A stretch of DNA of 64,000 nt from Pseudomaricurvus alkylphenolicus (GTDB lineage Bacteria; Pseudomonadota; Gammaproteobacteria; Pseudomonadales; Cellvibrionaceae), in assembly GCF_011683955.1 (NCBI RefSeq), contig NZ_JAAQPI010000008.1, forward strand, positions 124,001 to 188,000, read 5' to 3'. Each line of letters begins with the position of its first letter. The stretch's first letter is position 1. The notes under the pieces are model-generated. The model was not told where the DNA came from, did no database searches, and saw only the letters and a list, made by a program, of their open reading frames with translations. This document shows positions 52,497 through 62,058 of the stretch, piece by piece. The position numbers were made by a program, and so were the translations under genes.

Positions 52497-52647
52497 CTGA
52501 ATTTTCATAACTTTAGGTTATTCTAATATAACGATTAGCGATATCAGACATCATGGCTGCACTGGCATCAGGCCGGATCAAAAGAGTCGCCAGCTGCGCG
52601 TTTGATCGACGACCAACCCGATTAGCTGTAATTACAGGAGTGGTTCC

Positions 52648-54090
52648 ATGGGCGAGAAAATCCCCACGGTGGAAGAAAAATCCGGCGAAGAAGTGCGTTA
52701 TCGCATGCTCTATGACTCCAATGGGCGAGTCTATACCCGTAAAATTTCCGGTTTTTACCAAAAAATTCGTCGTTATACAGGCCTGCCACTGATCATCGGT
52801 TTCCTGCTGATGCCGTGGTTCACCATCGATGGCCGTCCGGCCATGTTATTCGATTTGCCCGAGCGCAAATTCCATATTTTGTGGATGACCTTCTGGCCCC
52901 AGGACGGCATGCTGCTGGCGTGGTTACTGATCATTGCCGCTTTTGCACTGTTTACCGTAACGGTATTGGTGGGGCGTGTGTGGTGTGGTTTTACCTGCCC
53001 GCAAACCGTGTGGACGCTGATGTTTATCTGGGCGGAGCACTTTTGCGAAGGTGATCGCAACAAGATGATCAAGCTCGACAAGCAGGGCTGGAACCTTGAA
53101 AAAGTGCTGCGCAAAGGCGGTAAACATGGTCTCTGGATATTAATTGCCTTTATCACCGGGGTGACATTTGTCGGCTACTTTACGCCAATCCGCGAGCTCT
53201 TGTTGGGCTTTGTGCCTTCGGTGGATGCCTCCGGTTTTGTCGGTTTTAATATTCATCCGGCCGCTGCCTTCTGGACATTGTTTTTTGCGTTTATGACTTA
53301 CCTGAACGCCGGCTGGATGCGCGAGCAGGTGTGTAAATACATGTGTCCCTATGCCCGCTTCCAGTCGGTGATGTACGACACCGATACCCTGGCGGTGCAC
53401 TACGATGCCGCGCGCGGTGAACACCGTGGCCCCCGCAAAGCGCAGGAAGATTATCGCGCTGCCGGAAAGGGGGACTGTATTGATTGTTCCTGGTGTGTTC
53501 AGGTATGTCCGGTGGATATCGATATTCGCGATGGTCTGCAGTACGAGTGCATTAACTGCGGTTTATGCATCGACGCCTGTGATCAGGTCATGGACAAGAT
53601 GAACTATGACAAGGGCCTGATTCGGTTTACCTCAGAGGATCAACTGGAAAACGGCGCGACCCATTTCCTGCGCCCACGCCTGTTCGGTTATTCGCTGGCG
53701 GTGCTGGGTATGATCGCGGCCTTCGCCTATACCGTGGGAACCCGCCAGCCTGTATCGGTGGATGTGATTCGCGATCGCGGCGCCAGACTGTACCGGGTCA
53801 GCAACGACGTTGTGCAAAACGTCTATACGGTAAAAATCAATAATATGGATCGTCGTGCCCATAGCTACAACATCACTGTGGAAGGCGAGCACGGCGAAGA
53901 CTTCCGTATTCGCGGTTATCGCGCCCTGGAGCTGGAAGAAGGGGAGATCTTTACTTTGCCGGTGCGCGTATCGGTACCCCGCGACCAGTTGCAAACGTCA
54001 AAGAACACAATCTACATGACGGTGACCGCCAAGGATGACAGTTCCATCACCGCCCGGGAGGAAGCCAGCTTTATCGGGCCGACAAAATAA
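52648..54090 (+). CDS. ccoG: cbb3 oxidase assembly protein CcoG (Cu(II) reductase-type polyferredoxin)
   Basis: This 480-residue membrane protein has CGFTCPQTVWTLMF, CSWCVQVCPVDIDIRDG and CINCGLCIDACDQVMDK clusters and a C-terminal domain with VRVSVPRDQL. In Rhodobacter, CcoG reduces Cu(II) before delivery of copper to CcoN. It heads the ccoG-ccoH-ccoI-ccoS assembly unit. A second, more distant copy lies at 42659. The ATG has GGAGTGG upstream. It has a very similar architecture to the paralogue but a normal, short C-terminus ending SFIGPTK. Confidence 0.95.
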   Translation: MGEKIPTVEEKSGEEVRYRMLYDSNGRVYTRKISGFYQKIRRYTGLPLIIGFLLMPWFTIDGRPAMLFDLPERKFHILWMTFWPQDGMLLAWLLIIAAFALFTVTVLVGRVWCGFTCPQTVWTLMFIWAEHFCEGDRNKMIKLDKQGWNLEKVLRKGGKHGLWILIAFITGVTFVGYFTPIRELLLGFVPSVDASGFVGFNIHPAAAFWTLFFAFMTYLNAGWMREQVCKYMCPYARFQSVMYDTDTLAVHYDAARGEHRGPRKAQEDYRAAGKGDCIDCSWCVQVCPVDIDIRDGLQYECINCGLCIDACDQVMDKMNYDKGLIRFTSEDQLENGATHFLRPRLFGYSLAVLGMIAAFAYTVGTRQPVSVDVIRDRGARLYRVSNDVVQNVYTVKINNMDRRAHSYNITVEGEHGEDFRIRGYRALELEEGEIFTLPVRVSVPRDQLQTSKNTIYMTVTAKDDSSITAREEASFIGPTK

Positions 54091-54108
54091 CCATCGGGGG
54101 CGAGCGCG

Positions 54109-54720
54109 ATGCTGGTACACTATCGCCCCCTGAAAATACTGACTATGACACACGCTATGACTTCACAAGATCCCAATCAGCAAGACGAAGGCCCCTGGTA
54201 TAAACAGCCCTGGTGCTGGTTCGTGCTGGCACCGCTGATTGCGGTGATGCTGGCCTGGATTCCCTTTATGACCATCGCGGTTAAAGATGCCGATGACGTT
54301 GTTATCGACAACTACTACAAAGAAGGCCGCATGATTAACCAGCGCTTTGACCAGGATCAGAGGGCGCAACAGCTGGGTCTGACCGGCGAGCTGTTGATTG
54401 ATCTGGAAGTGGGTGAGGTGATCCTCAAGCTGGGTAGCCGCCAGCCCGACGTGGTGCTGCCCGAGACTATTGCCCTGCATCTCGACCACCCGGTGGAGGC
54501 GGACAATGACCTCACGCTGGAGCTCAAACACTCTTATGCCGGCCAATATCGGGCCGATCTGGAACAGCGTATCAACCATCGCTGGTATCTGCGCCTGGAA
54601 CCCGTCAGCGATGCTGAAAGCAAGGCTGATTCCGAAGAGAGGGCCATGTCGGATTGGCGCCTGACCGGAGAAATCGATCTCGCGCGCGGACAAAGATTGG
54701 TCTTTGGTGACGCCGAGTGA
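54109..54720 (+). CDS. ccoH: cbb3 oxidase assembly protein FixH/CcoH
   Basis: This 203-residue protein has one membrane helix (about residues 37-58, FVLAPLIAVMLAWIPFMTIAV) and a periplasmic domain with VIDNYYKEGRMINQRFDQDQRAQQLG, the FixH (PF05751) signature. CcoH helps assemble the oxidase. Alternative ATGs at 54145 and 54157 are in frame; the first, 18 bp after ccoG, has GGGGGCGAG upstream and is listed. The stop overlaps the ccoI start by four bases (GTGA), which couples translation. Confidence 0.9.
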   Translation: MLVHYRPLKILTMTHAMTSQDPNQQDEGPWYKQPWCWFVLAPLIAVMLAWIPFMTIAVKDADDVVIDNYYKEGRMINQRFDQDQRAQQLGLTGELLIDLEVGEVILKLGSRQPDVVLPETIALHLDHPVEADNDLTLELKHSYAGQYRADLEQRINHRWYLRLEPVSDAESKADSEERAMSDWRLTGEIDLARGQRLVFGDAE

Positions 54721-57125
54721 CAACCGCTTCAGACTGCTTCCACTGTGGGCTGCAGGTTCCCCCGTACAGTGATTTTCGGCTTGCCATTGACGGCCAGCAG
54801 CGGGACTTTTGTTGCCCCGGTTGCCAGGCCGTGGCTGCCGCTATTGTGGATGGCGGTCTGGAGCAGTTTTACCGTTTCCGCACGGCCAGCGCCACCAAGC
54901 CCGAGGAGCGGGCGGTTTCAGCGAAGCGTTTTGAAGTCTACAACCTGGCCGAGGTCCAGTTGGAGTTTGTCCATGCGCTCGGTGAGGATCGACTGCAGGC
55001 ATCATTGCTGCTTGAGGGCATCACCTGTGCGGCTTGCGTTTGGCTGATTGAGCATCATCTTGGCAAGCTGGCCGGTGTGATGTCGGTGCGGGTTAATGCC
55101 ACTACCCATCGTTGCCTGGTTGACTGGCAACCCAGCCAGATTGATTTAAGCGATGTTATGGTCGCTCTTGAGAGTATTGGTTATCACCCTATTCCGGCGA
55201 CAGAAGATCGCCAGCAAGCCATGCGCCAAACGGAAAGTCGCCGTGCCCTGATGCGATTGGCGGTGGCCGGTTTTGGCATGATGCAGGTGATGATGGTGGC
55301 CGTGGCTCTATACAGCGGTGCCGATGCCAGTTGGGAGGGTTTCTTTCGCTGGCTCAGTTTTATTATCGCCACGCCGGTGGTGTTTTTCAGTGCCCGTCCG
55401 TTTTTTGCCGCCGCCAAGCGCTCGCTGCTTACCCGCCATCTGACCATGGACGTGCCTGTGTCGCTGGCAATTGGTGGTGCGTATTTGGCCAGTACCTGGG
55501 CGACAGTGTTCGGAGGTGGTGAGGTGTACTTCGATTCGGTGTCGATGTTTACCTTTTTCCTGCTGCTGGGACGCTACCTCGAAATGCGGGCGCGCCATCG
55601 TAACGGTATTGCCAGTGATCGTTTGGCGCAACTGCTGCCGGTGACAGTAGAGCGCATGGATGCCGATGGTGGGTGGCAGCCCTTGCCCTTGTCCGGTGTC
55701 AGTGCGGGTGACCTGATTCTGGTGCCTGCCGGAACCACCATCGCCTGCGATGGAGTGGTGGAACAGGGACGCAGTGCAGTGGTGGAGACCCTGCTGACCG
55801 GTGAGCCGGATGCGATCGATAAGCAGTCCGGCGACCAAGTGATCGCAGGCACCCTCAATACTGACAGCGCGTTGCAAATCCGGGTGAGCGCAGTCGGTGC
55901 CTCAACTCGTCTGTCCGCCATCGAGCGCATGGTAGAGCAGGCGCAACAGGATAAGCCCGCTCAGGTGGCTATGGCGGATCGTCTGGCAGGCTATTTCGTC
56001 GCAGCGGTGCTGGTGGTCTCTGCGGTGGTTGGGGCTGTCTGGTGGCAATTGGAGCCGGGCCGGGCGGTATGGGTGACCTTGTCCATTCTGGTGGTAACCT
56101 GTCCTTGTGCCTTGTCTCTGGCTTCTCCTGCCGCACTGACATCCGCCGTGGGGTGGCTAAGGCAGCGGGGATTGCTGGTCACGCGAGGGCACGTGTTGGA
56201 GGGGCTCAATCATATTGACCGGGTGATCTTCGATAAAACCGGAACTCTGACGTTGGGCAGTCCCCAGGTGGTCTCCGTGGTGTCCGCGGATGACGCCATT
56301 GATGAAGCCCGGCTGCTGGAGATCTGTGCAGCCCTCGAAACCGGTTCTACCCATCCTATCGCAAAGGCCTTTGCGCCCTATGTCTCCGGCGTGGAGATGG
56401 ATAACGTCGAGCAGACAACCGGTGCCGGCGTCAGCGGGGTGCTGGAAGGTGATCACTATCGTCTCGGCAAACCCGCATTTGCCTGCGCGAAAGAGACTAT
56501 TGCTCAGCCTGAAGGTCAGGGGCAATGGTTGCTGTTGTCTCGCAACCAAAAACCATTGGCCTGGATTCAGTTGCACGATCAGTTGCGTGAATCGGCACTG
56601 CCCCTGGTAAAAGCTCTGCGGGCCAGGGGGCTGAGTCTGGAACTGCTGAGCGGTGATGCAGAAGCGGAAGTCTCGCGGGTGGCCGCTGAGCTGGAGTTTG
56701 AACATTGGCGCTGCAACTGCAGCCCGGACGACAAGCTTGCGCATATTCGCGACCTGCAAAATCGGGGGCAGCAGGTGATGATGGTGGGCGATGGTATCAA
56801 TGATGTGCCGGTGCTGAGCGGTGCTTTTGTGTCGGTTGCCATGGGCGGCGCTACAGACCTGGCTCAGACTCGTGCCGATAGTGTGCTGCTGGGGCGCGAT
56901 CTGCGCGCACTGGCCAGAGCCTTCGACTGCGCCGCGCTGACCCGCCGGATTATCCGCCAGAACCTCAGTTGGGCAATCATATACAATCTGCTGGCGCTGC
57001 CCCTGGCGGCGGCCGGCTGGATTCCGCCCTGGGCAGCCGCGATCGGCATGTCGCTCAGTTCGTTGGTGGTGGTGGGCAATGCGTTGCGTATTGGCCGCCG
57101 TTCTCCGGAGGCAACTGCTGTTTGA
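54717..57125 (+). CDS. ccoI: cbb3-associated P1B-type copper ATPase (CcoI/FixI)
   Basis: This 802-residue copper-exporting P1B-type ATPase supplies copper to the oxidase. It has an N-terminal zinc-finger-like metal domain (CFHCGLQVP...CCPGC), a heavy-metal-binding domain with GITCAACVWLIE, then membrane helices, the actuator LLTGEPD, the transmembrane CPC motif TCPCALSLA, the phosphorylation site DKTGT, and GDGIND. The start is a GTG overlapping ccoH. It is the fourth step of the cco assembly operon. Confidence 0.96.
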   Translation: MTTASDCFHCGLQVPPYSDFRLAIDGQQRDFCCPGCQAVAAAIVDGGLEQFYRFRTASATKPEERAVSAKRFEVYNLAEVQLEFVHALGEDRLQASLLLEGITCAACVWLIEHHLGKLAGVMSVRVNATTHRCLVDWQPSQIDLSDVMVALESIGYHPIPATEDRQQAMRQTESRRALMRLAVAGFGMMQVMMVAVALYSGADASWEGFFRWLSFIIATPVVFFSARPFFAAAKRSLLTRHLTMDVPVSLAIGGAYLASTWATVFGGGEVYFDSVSMFTFFLLLGRYLEMRARHRNGIASDRLAQLLPVTVERMDADGGWQPLPLSGVSAGDLILVPAGTTIACDGVVEQGRSAVVETLLTGEPDAIDKQSGDQVIAGTLNTDSALQIRVSAVGASTRLSAIERMVEQAQQDKPAQVAMADRLAGYFVAAVLVVSAVVGAVWWQLEPGRAVWVTLSILVVTCPCALSLASPAALTSAVGWLRQRGLLVTRGHVLEGLNHIDRVIFDKTGTLTLGSPQVVSVVSADDAIDEARLLEICAALETGSTHPIAKAFAPYVSGVEMDNVEQTTGAGVSGVLEGDHYRLGKPAFACAKETIAQPEGQGQWLLLSRNQKPLAWIQLHDQLRESALPLVKALRARGLSLELLSGDAEAEVSRVAAELEFEHWRCNCSPDDKLAHIRDLQNRGQQVMMVGDGINDVPVLSGAFVSVAMGGATDLAQTRADSVLLGRDLRALARAFDCAALTRRIIRQNLSWAIIYNLLALPLAAAGWIPPWAAAIGMSLSSLVVVGNALRIGRRSPEATAV

Positions 57126-57215
57126 GGGCAATCGCCCCAATAGCGTAAAATATAGCCACTCATTGATTAAACAAACCTGGTCTGAACTGCGGCGAAAAGC
57201 CGCATTGGAAACCCG

Positions 57216-57413
57216 ATGGAAAGCCTATATCTTCTCGTCCCGGTGGCTCTGATCTTTCTGGCCATCGCTATTAAAGTACTCTTTTGGGCGGTCAACAGTG
57301 GTCAGTACGACGATCTTGATACCGAGGGACACCGGATTCTATTTGATGAACAACCCGGAGATGCCCCCGTTTCAGAGGATAAATCCGAGTCCTCCAAGCG
57401 CAGTGATAGCTGA
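57216..57413 (+). CDS. ccoS: cbb3 oxidase maturation protein CcoS
   Basis: This 65-residue protein has one helix (LYLLVPVALIFLAIAIKVLFWAV) and the CcoS signature SGQYDDLDTEGHRILFD. It is required for cofactor insertion into the oxidase in Rhodobacter. It lies 90 bp after ccoI, which is longer than the other spacings, and is followed 53 bp later by the TauE/SafE protein gene. Confidence 0.93.
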   Translation: MESLYLLVPVALIFLAIAIKVLFWAVNSGQYDDLDTEGHRILFDEQPGDAPVSEDKSESSKRSDS

Positions 57414-57466
57414 GCACCTTTTTACTTTCAGTTAAGACTTTTCAACAACACGGACCCTTTAACGGC

Positions 57467-58258
57467 TTGTTTTTCGACTTTCTCAATGCCACGGATCTTC
57501 TGTGGCTGGCCCCATTCGCGGCGGCTTTCAGCATTGGCTTTCTTGGGGGTCTGCATTGCATCGGTATGTGCGGTGGTGTGATGGCGGCACTCAGCTTTTC
57601 ATTGCCTGCCGAGGCCCGAGCGCGCCGCTGGGGATTACTCCTGTCATACAATGCCGGGCGCATCGGCAGTTATTGTCTGATCGGTGCGCTGGCCGGCCTG
57701 CTCGGTTTCCAGCTTTCCGGCGGACATGGCATCAGTGTATTGAGGCTGTTTGCCGGATTGCTGTTGATTGCCATGGGGCTGTATCTGGCCAATTGGTGGC
57801 GTGGCCTGGTGTGGCTGGAACGGGGGGGCAGTCTGCTCTGGAGGTACCTGCAGCCGCTGGGTAAATCCTTGATGCCCGTGCGCACTCCCGGGGCGGCATT
57901 GTTGTTGGGTGGTTTGTGGGGCTGGCTGCCCTGCGGGCTGGTTTACACTGCCTTGGCCTATGCCTTGGCTCAGGCCGATGGATTGGCGGCAATGGGAGTG
58001 ATGCTGGCCTTTGGTCTGGGCACCCTGCCATCGGTACTGGCCGCGGGTGTATTTGCCGAGAGGTTGAAGGCCGTCACGCAACGGCAAAGCTTGCGTACCA
58101 TCATGGCGCTGTGCATTATGGCTTTCGGGCTCTGGACCCTCTGGGCGACGGCCCAGCACGCAGGGCATGCGGGCCACGGTGGGCACGCCGTTCATTCGCA
58201 ACCCGCTGCCTCTGAGTCAGAGCCTGAGGATGCACACAAGCACCACCATCATCATTGA
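57467..58258 (+). CDS. TauE/SafE-DsbD_2-type membrane protein, His-rich C-terminus (cco-linked)
   Basis: This 263-residue protein has six helices of the DsbD_2/cytochrome-c-biogenesis transmembrane type (PF13386), with [16 protein letters not shown] in the first pair and [19 protein letters not shown] in the second; each Cys-containing segment is typical. The C-terminus is rich in His ([14 protein letters not shown] and a closing HKHHHHH), suggesting metal capture. Genes of this type follow ccoS in many proteobacteria, where they are thought to help copper supply for the oxidase (inference). The TTG start has only a weak ribosome site. Confidence 0.85.
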   Translation: MFFDFLNATDLLWLAPFAAAFSIGFLGGLHCIGMCGGVMAALSFSLPAEARARRWGLLLSYNAGRIGSYCLIGALAGLLGFQLSGGHGISVLRLFAGLLLIAMGLYLANWWRGLVWLERGGSLLWRYLQPLGKSLMPVRTPGAALLLGGLWGWLPCGLVYTALAYALAQADGLAAMGVMLAFGLGTLPSVLAAGVFAERLKAVTQRQSLRTIMALCIMAFGLWTLWATAQHAGHAGHGGHAVHSQPAASESEPEDAHKHHHHH

Positions 58259-58286
58259 TGGTTCTACCGACAAAGGAATTGAATCC

Positions 58287-58670
58287 ATGCGTCTACTTCA
58301 CACCATGCTTCGGGTCGTCGACCTGGAAGCCTCCATTGCCTTTTACACCGATATCATGGGTATGACTCTGCTGCGTCGCAAAGACTATCCGGAAGGAAAA
58401 TTTACTCTGGCCTTCCTGGGGTATGGCGATGAAGCTGCCAACACGGTCCTGGAACTCACCCACAACTGGGATACCGACAGTTACGATCTGGGTACGGCCT
58501 ATGGTCATATTGCCATTGAAGTGGACGACGTCTATGCCGCCTGCGAGCGGATTCGCAATGGTGGGGGCAAAGTGGTGAGAGAAGCCGGTCCCATGCAGCA
58601 CGGCTCGACTATTCTGGCCTTTGTTGAGGACCCGGATGGTTATAAAGTTGAGCTGCTAGGATCAAAGTAG
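58287..58670 (+). CDS. gloA: Lactoylglutathione lyase (glyoxalase I)
   Basis: This 127-residue metalloenzyme isomerises the hemithioacetal of methylglyoxal and glutathione. It starts [20 protein letters not shown] with the first His ligand, then [10 protein letters not shown] with Glu, [14 protein letters not shown] with His, and [13 protein letters not shown] with the final Glu. The frame is open upstream through the TauE/SafE C-terminus, but the ATG at 58287 has AAGGAA and gives the standard N-terminus. It overlaps nothing, and is 28 bp after the preceding gene. Confidence 0.95.
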   Translation: MRLLHTMLRVVDLEASIAFYTDIMGMTLLRRKDYPEGKFTLAFLGYGDEAANTVLELTHNWDTDSYDLGTAYGHIAIEVDDVYAACERIRNGGGKVVREAGPMQHGSTILAFVEDPDGYKVELLGSK

Positions 58671-58833
58671 TCTATATTTTTCCGAAGAAAAGTTCGGAAA
58701 GCTTGTCTAAGATAATAATTAGAAGGATGTTTTAGGTGCCATGGGGTTTTAGTGAATTGTTGCACCGCCAACATCCAGGCAGATTTCGTTAGCGGGAAGC
58801 CTCAAGCGCTGTCCCGCCCGGGAGCACATTGGA

Positions 58834-59358
58834 ATGTCAGAACATGTCCCTCGCGAACCACTGCTGGAAGTGGAAAAGGTTTTGCCGATTCTGGATAAGA
58901 TTTCCATCTTCGGCGGCCTCAATGAATCCCAGCTCTATCAGATCTTCAAGCGCCTGAAGCAGGTTCACTATCAGGCGGGAGAAACCATCTTTGAAGAGGG
59001 CGACAGCGCCTCTTATATCTACATCGTGCAAACCGGCAAGGTGGATCTGGTGTTCAATTGCGGTGACCAGCCGGTTCTGAAGGCGGAGCTGCCGCCCGGC
59101 ACCTGCTTTGGTGAAACCTCCGTCATCGGCATTCAGCCCCATTCAGCCTCGACCATCGCTATGGAAAAGACGGATTTGCTGGTGCTTTCAGGTGAGGCTC
59201 TCAACGAGCTGTTTGAGACAGACAAGACCTTGTTTTCCATGCTGATCCTGAATATTGCCCGTGAGTCCTGTCGTCGTCTCTACAAGACCAACCGGCAACT
59301 GGTGGAACAACTGGTGCAGTATCCACCGGCTGCGGGGTCAGGTATTCAAGGTTACTAG
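58834..59358 (+). CDS. Cyclic-nucleotide-binding-fold protein without DNA-binding domain
   Basis: This 174-residue protein consists of one cNMP-binding domain (about 20-145), with YQAGETIFEEGDSASYIYIVQTGKVDLVF as the beta-roll start and PPGTCFGETSVIG as the phosphate-binding cassette. After the cassette the conserved Arg-Ser/Thr-Ala is HSASTIA, so the Arg that binds the cyclic phosphate is replaced by His and classical cAMP binding is uncertain. There is no HTH, kinase or other output domain, and only a short helical tail (RRLYKTNRQLVEQLVQ). It lies between gloA and a ParA-like ATPase. The role is unknown. Confidence 0.82.
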   Translation: MSEHVPREPLLEVEKVLPILDKISIFGGLNESQLYQIFKRLKQVHYQAGETIFEEGDSASYIYIVQTGKVDLVFNCGDQPVLKAELPPGTCFGETSVIGIQPHSASTIAMEKTDLLVLSGEALNELFETDKTLFSMLILNIARESCRRLYKTNRQLVEQLVQYPPAAGSGIQGY

Positions 59359-59500
59359 CGGATTCGTGGCTCATTGCCCACTGCCGGGCCCCAAAAATCG
59401 TTCCTTTATTTTCCTTCACTCTGGCCGACATCCTCTTATCGCACTAAGATAGCGATTCCTGATACAGCCGTTCGACAGCAATGGGGGAACCCGCCCGGGC

Positions 59501-60148
59501 ATGAAGCAGATTTTTGTCGCCAACCCCAAGGGAGGCTGTGGTAAGACGACGCTCGCCACCCAGCTGGCCAGCTACTTTGCCAGCGAGGGCATCCAGGTGG
59601 CGCTGCTGGATCACGATCGCCAGCAATCGTCTCTCGATTGGCTCAAGGCCCGCCCCGACAGCTGTGCCCCCATTGTGCCTATCGCCGCTTTCCGTGGTGA
59701 CAACGCCGCTCTCGAGAAGTTCGACTACCTGATCCACGATATGCCCGCCGGATGCGAGGTGGACGACATACGCCGCCACTGCCTGGGCCCATGCAAACTG
59801 GTGATTCCCATGCTGGCCTCACCGACAGACATCAAGGCAGGGGTACGCTTCTTGATGGCGCTCAATCGCAGCGATTGGGTGGCCCAGTCTCAGGTGGATA
59901 TCGCCATGGTCGCCAATCGGGTGCGCACCAATACCAACTATTACAAGGTGCTGTCGGCGTTTCTGGAGCAGGTGAATATGCCGCTGGTGGCCAGTATCCG
60001 CGATACCCAGAACTATATCCGGGCCATGGACAACGGCGTCAGCATTTTTGACCTGCCTCGCTCGCGGGTTTCGTCGGATCTCAAGCAATGGCAGCCACTG
60101 CTGCAGTGGCTGCAGGCCCAGACCGAAACCGAACTGGAAACCGCCTGA
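59501..60148 (+). CDS. ParA/MinD-family ATPase
   Basis: This 215-residue cytosolic ATPase has the deviant Walker A motif PKGGCGKTT (residues 9-17), a DHDRQQSSLDWL segment following strand 2 (Walker A'), and YLIHDMPAGCE as Walker B. It is shorter than plasmid ParA, lacks an N-terminal HTH, and has no parB or parS neighbour. It therefore belongs with the orphan ParA-like proteins that position membrane or chemotaxis complexes or cellulose synthase (e.g. ParC, BcsQ). What it positions is unknown. It stands between a cyclic-nucleotide-fold protein gene and the SulP transporter. Confidence 0.88.
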   Translation: MKQIFVANPKGGCGKTTLATQLASYFASEGIQVALLDHDRQQSSLDWLKARPDSCAPIVPIAAFRGDNAALEKFDYLIHDMPAGCEVDDIRRHCLGPCKLVIPMLASPTDIKAGVRFLMALNRSDWVAQSQVDIAMVANRVRTNTNYYKVLSAFLEQVNMPLVASIRDTQNYIRAMDNGVSIFDLPRSRVSSDLKQWQPLLQWLQAQTETELETA

Positions 60149-60335
60149 ACAACCCGGCTCCTCCCCAGGCCATTCTCTTCTATCCGGGCCAAAACACCGC
60201 CCCAAATTGGCGCACTGATTTTGATCTGGTTAATAAATGGCCAGAAGACTTGGAGCTGTCATAGGAGTCTGCTAGTATCGCGGCCTTTTATTGCCAGGCT
60301 GCCCTGCGGGGAGCCCAAATCCCCGAGACACCACG

Positions 60336-61901
60336 ATGTTCAAGCTGATTACCTCCGATCAATATAATGTCAAAAATGACGTGCTGTCGGGTTTTACCGT
60401 CGCCCTGGCGCTGGTTCCCGAAGCGGTGGCCTTCGCCTTCGTGGCCGGGGTGGAGCCGATGGTGGGCCTCTATGCCGCCTTTATGATGGGGTTGTTGACG
60501 TCTGTTTTTGGTGGTCGCCCGGGCATGATCTCCGGTGCCACGGGGGCTACCGCTGTGGTGATGGTGGCACTGGTGGCCGGCCACGGCGTTCAATACCTGT
60601 TTGCCGCGGTGGTGCTGGCGGGGGTGATCCAGATACTGGCCGGGGTGCTCAAGCTGGGTAAATTTATCCGTATGGTGCCCCACCCGGTGATGCTCGGTTT
60701 TGTGAACGGGCTGGCGATCGTGATCTTCCTGGCTCAGCTGGGCCAATTCAAGGTGGAAGTCACCGATGGCGAAATGGCGTGGATGCAGGGGGAGATGCTC
60801 TACACCATGGCGGGCCTGATCTTTATTACCATGATGATCATGCACTTCCTGCCCAAAATCACCACCGCTGTGCCATCCGGTCTGGTGGCGATCATAGCAG
60901 TCACGCTGGCGGTTATGGGGCTGGATCTGGAAGCTCGTACCGTGATCGATTATGTGCGTGATATGTTGCCGGCCGATCAGGCAGCGGACGCAACACTCAA
61001 AGGGGAGTTGCCGAGCTTTGCCATTCCGGCGGTGCCCTTCAACCTGGAGACCTTGAGCATTATTCTGCCGTATTCCTTTGTCATTGCGGCCATTGGTCTG
61101 ATCGAGTCGCTGCTGACACTGACTCTGATTGATGAGCTGACCGACACCCGGGGTCGTGGCAACCGTGAATGTATTGGCCAGGGTATCGCCAACACCACCA
61201 ATGGCTTCTTTGGCGGCATGGGTGGATGTGCGATGATCGGCCAGTCCATGATCAACATCAATTCCGGCGGTCGCGGCCGCCTGTCGGGTATCACAGCCGC
61301 CCTGGTACTGCTGGGCTTTATCCTGTTTGGTGCCAAGTACATAGAGATGATCCCACTGGGGGCATTGGTGGGCATCATGTTTATGGTGGTCCTGGGCACC
61401 TTCGAGTGGTCCAGTTTCCGCATCATGCGCAAGGTGCCGTTCACCGACGCTTTTATTATTGTGCTGGTGTCCGGTGTGACCGTTGTCTTCGATTTGGCCA
61501 TCGCAGTGATTGTGGGTGTGATTGTGTCGGCGCTGGTGTTTGCCTGGAAGCACGCTCAGCATATTCAGGCGGATACCTACGAAGATGAGAATGGCTACAA
61601 AGTGTACGATCTGCGTGGTCCGATTTTCTTCGGCTCTGTCAGCAACTTCAAAGAGTTGTTTGATCCCAAAGACGACCCAGAGCACGTTGTGATTGAATTC
61701 AAGCGTTCGCGGGTCAGTGACCATTCCGGTATCGAGGCCCTGGATGCCTTGGCTGAAAAGTACAAAGCTCACGGTAAAACGCTGCATCTGCGCCACCTCA
61801 GCCCCGAGTGTCGCCGGCTGCTGAAAAAGGCGGGCAACCTCTGCGAAGTCAATGTGCTGGAAGATCCCAAGTATCACGTTGCCACCGACGTGCTGGCTTA
61901 A
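60336..61901 (+). CDS. SulP-family anion transporter with STAS domain
   Basis: This 521-residue membrane protein has about 12-14 helices and a C-terminal STAS domain (about 425-521). The family motifs are clear: [28 protein letters not shown] at the start, [17 protein letters not shown], and [20 protein letters not shown]. Substrates of SulP members include sulfate, bicarbonate (BicA), and C4-dicarboxylates; the substrate here cannot be read from sequence. The first codon is placed at the ATG 60336 ([11 protein letters not shown]), although an upstream in-frame codon exists. It is a single gene with no carbonic anhydrase next to it. Confidence 0.92.
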   Translation: MFKLITSDQYNVKNDVLSGFTVALALVPEAVAFAFVAGVEPMVGLYAAFMMGLLTSVFGGRPGMISGATGATAVVMVALVAGHGVQYLFAAVVLAGVIQILAGVLKLGKFIRMVPHPVMLGFVNGLAIVIFLAQLGQFKVEVTDGEMAWMQGEMLYTMAGLIFITMMIMHFLPKITTAVPSGLVAIIAVTLAVMGLDLEARTVIDYVRDMLPADQAADATLKGELPSFAIPAVPFNLETLSIILPYSFVIAAIGLIESLLTLTLIDELTDTRGRGNRECIGQGIANTTNGFFGGMGGCAMIGQSMININSGGRGRLSGITAALVLLGFILFGAKYIEMIPLGALVGIMFMVVLGTFEWSSFRIMRKVPFTDAFIIVLVSGVTVVFDLAIAVIVGVIVSALVFAWKHAQHIQADTYEDENGYKVYDLRGPIFFGSVSNFKELFDPKDDPEHVVIEFKRSRVSDHSGIEALDALAEKYKAHGKTLHLRHLSPECRRLLKKAGNLCEVNVLEDPKYHVATDVLA

Positions 61902-62058
61902 GGTTATGTATTGGGGGCTTAAGGCTGTTTTATCTTGTGCTTAAGGCTCTTAATTATAGGTTTCGGGCCTGTTAGAGGATTGCGATCTTTCAGGCCTGGC
62001 CCCCAAAGAGCGGGGCTATACTTCCTGTAGGTCTACAGATGACAGCGGGAGGTGACCC

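Noticed and set aside
58679-58700. TTTCCGAA-GAAAAG-TTCGGAAA hairpin after gloA as a terminator
   Set aside because: The stem is AT-rich, and no T run follows on the plus strand.
60288-61877. 529-residue open frame on the minus strand under the SulP gene
   Set aside because: Its product is His/Gln/Arg-rich and polar, as expected for the antisense of a membrane protein with strong codon bias. It has no domain and no ribosome site.
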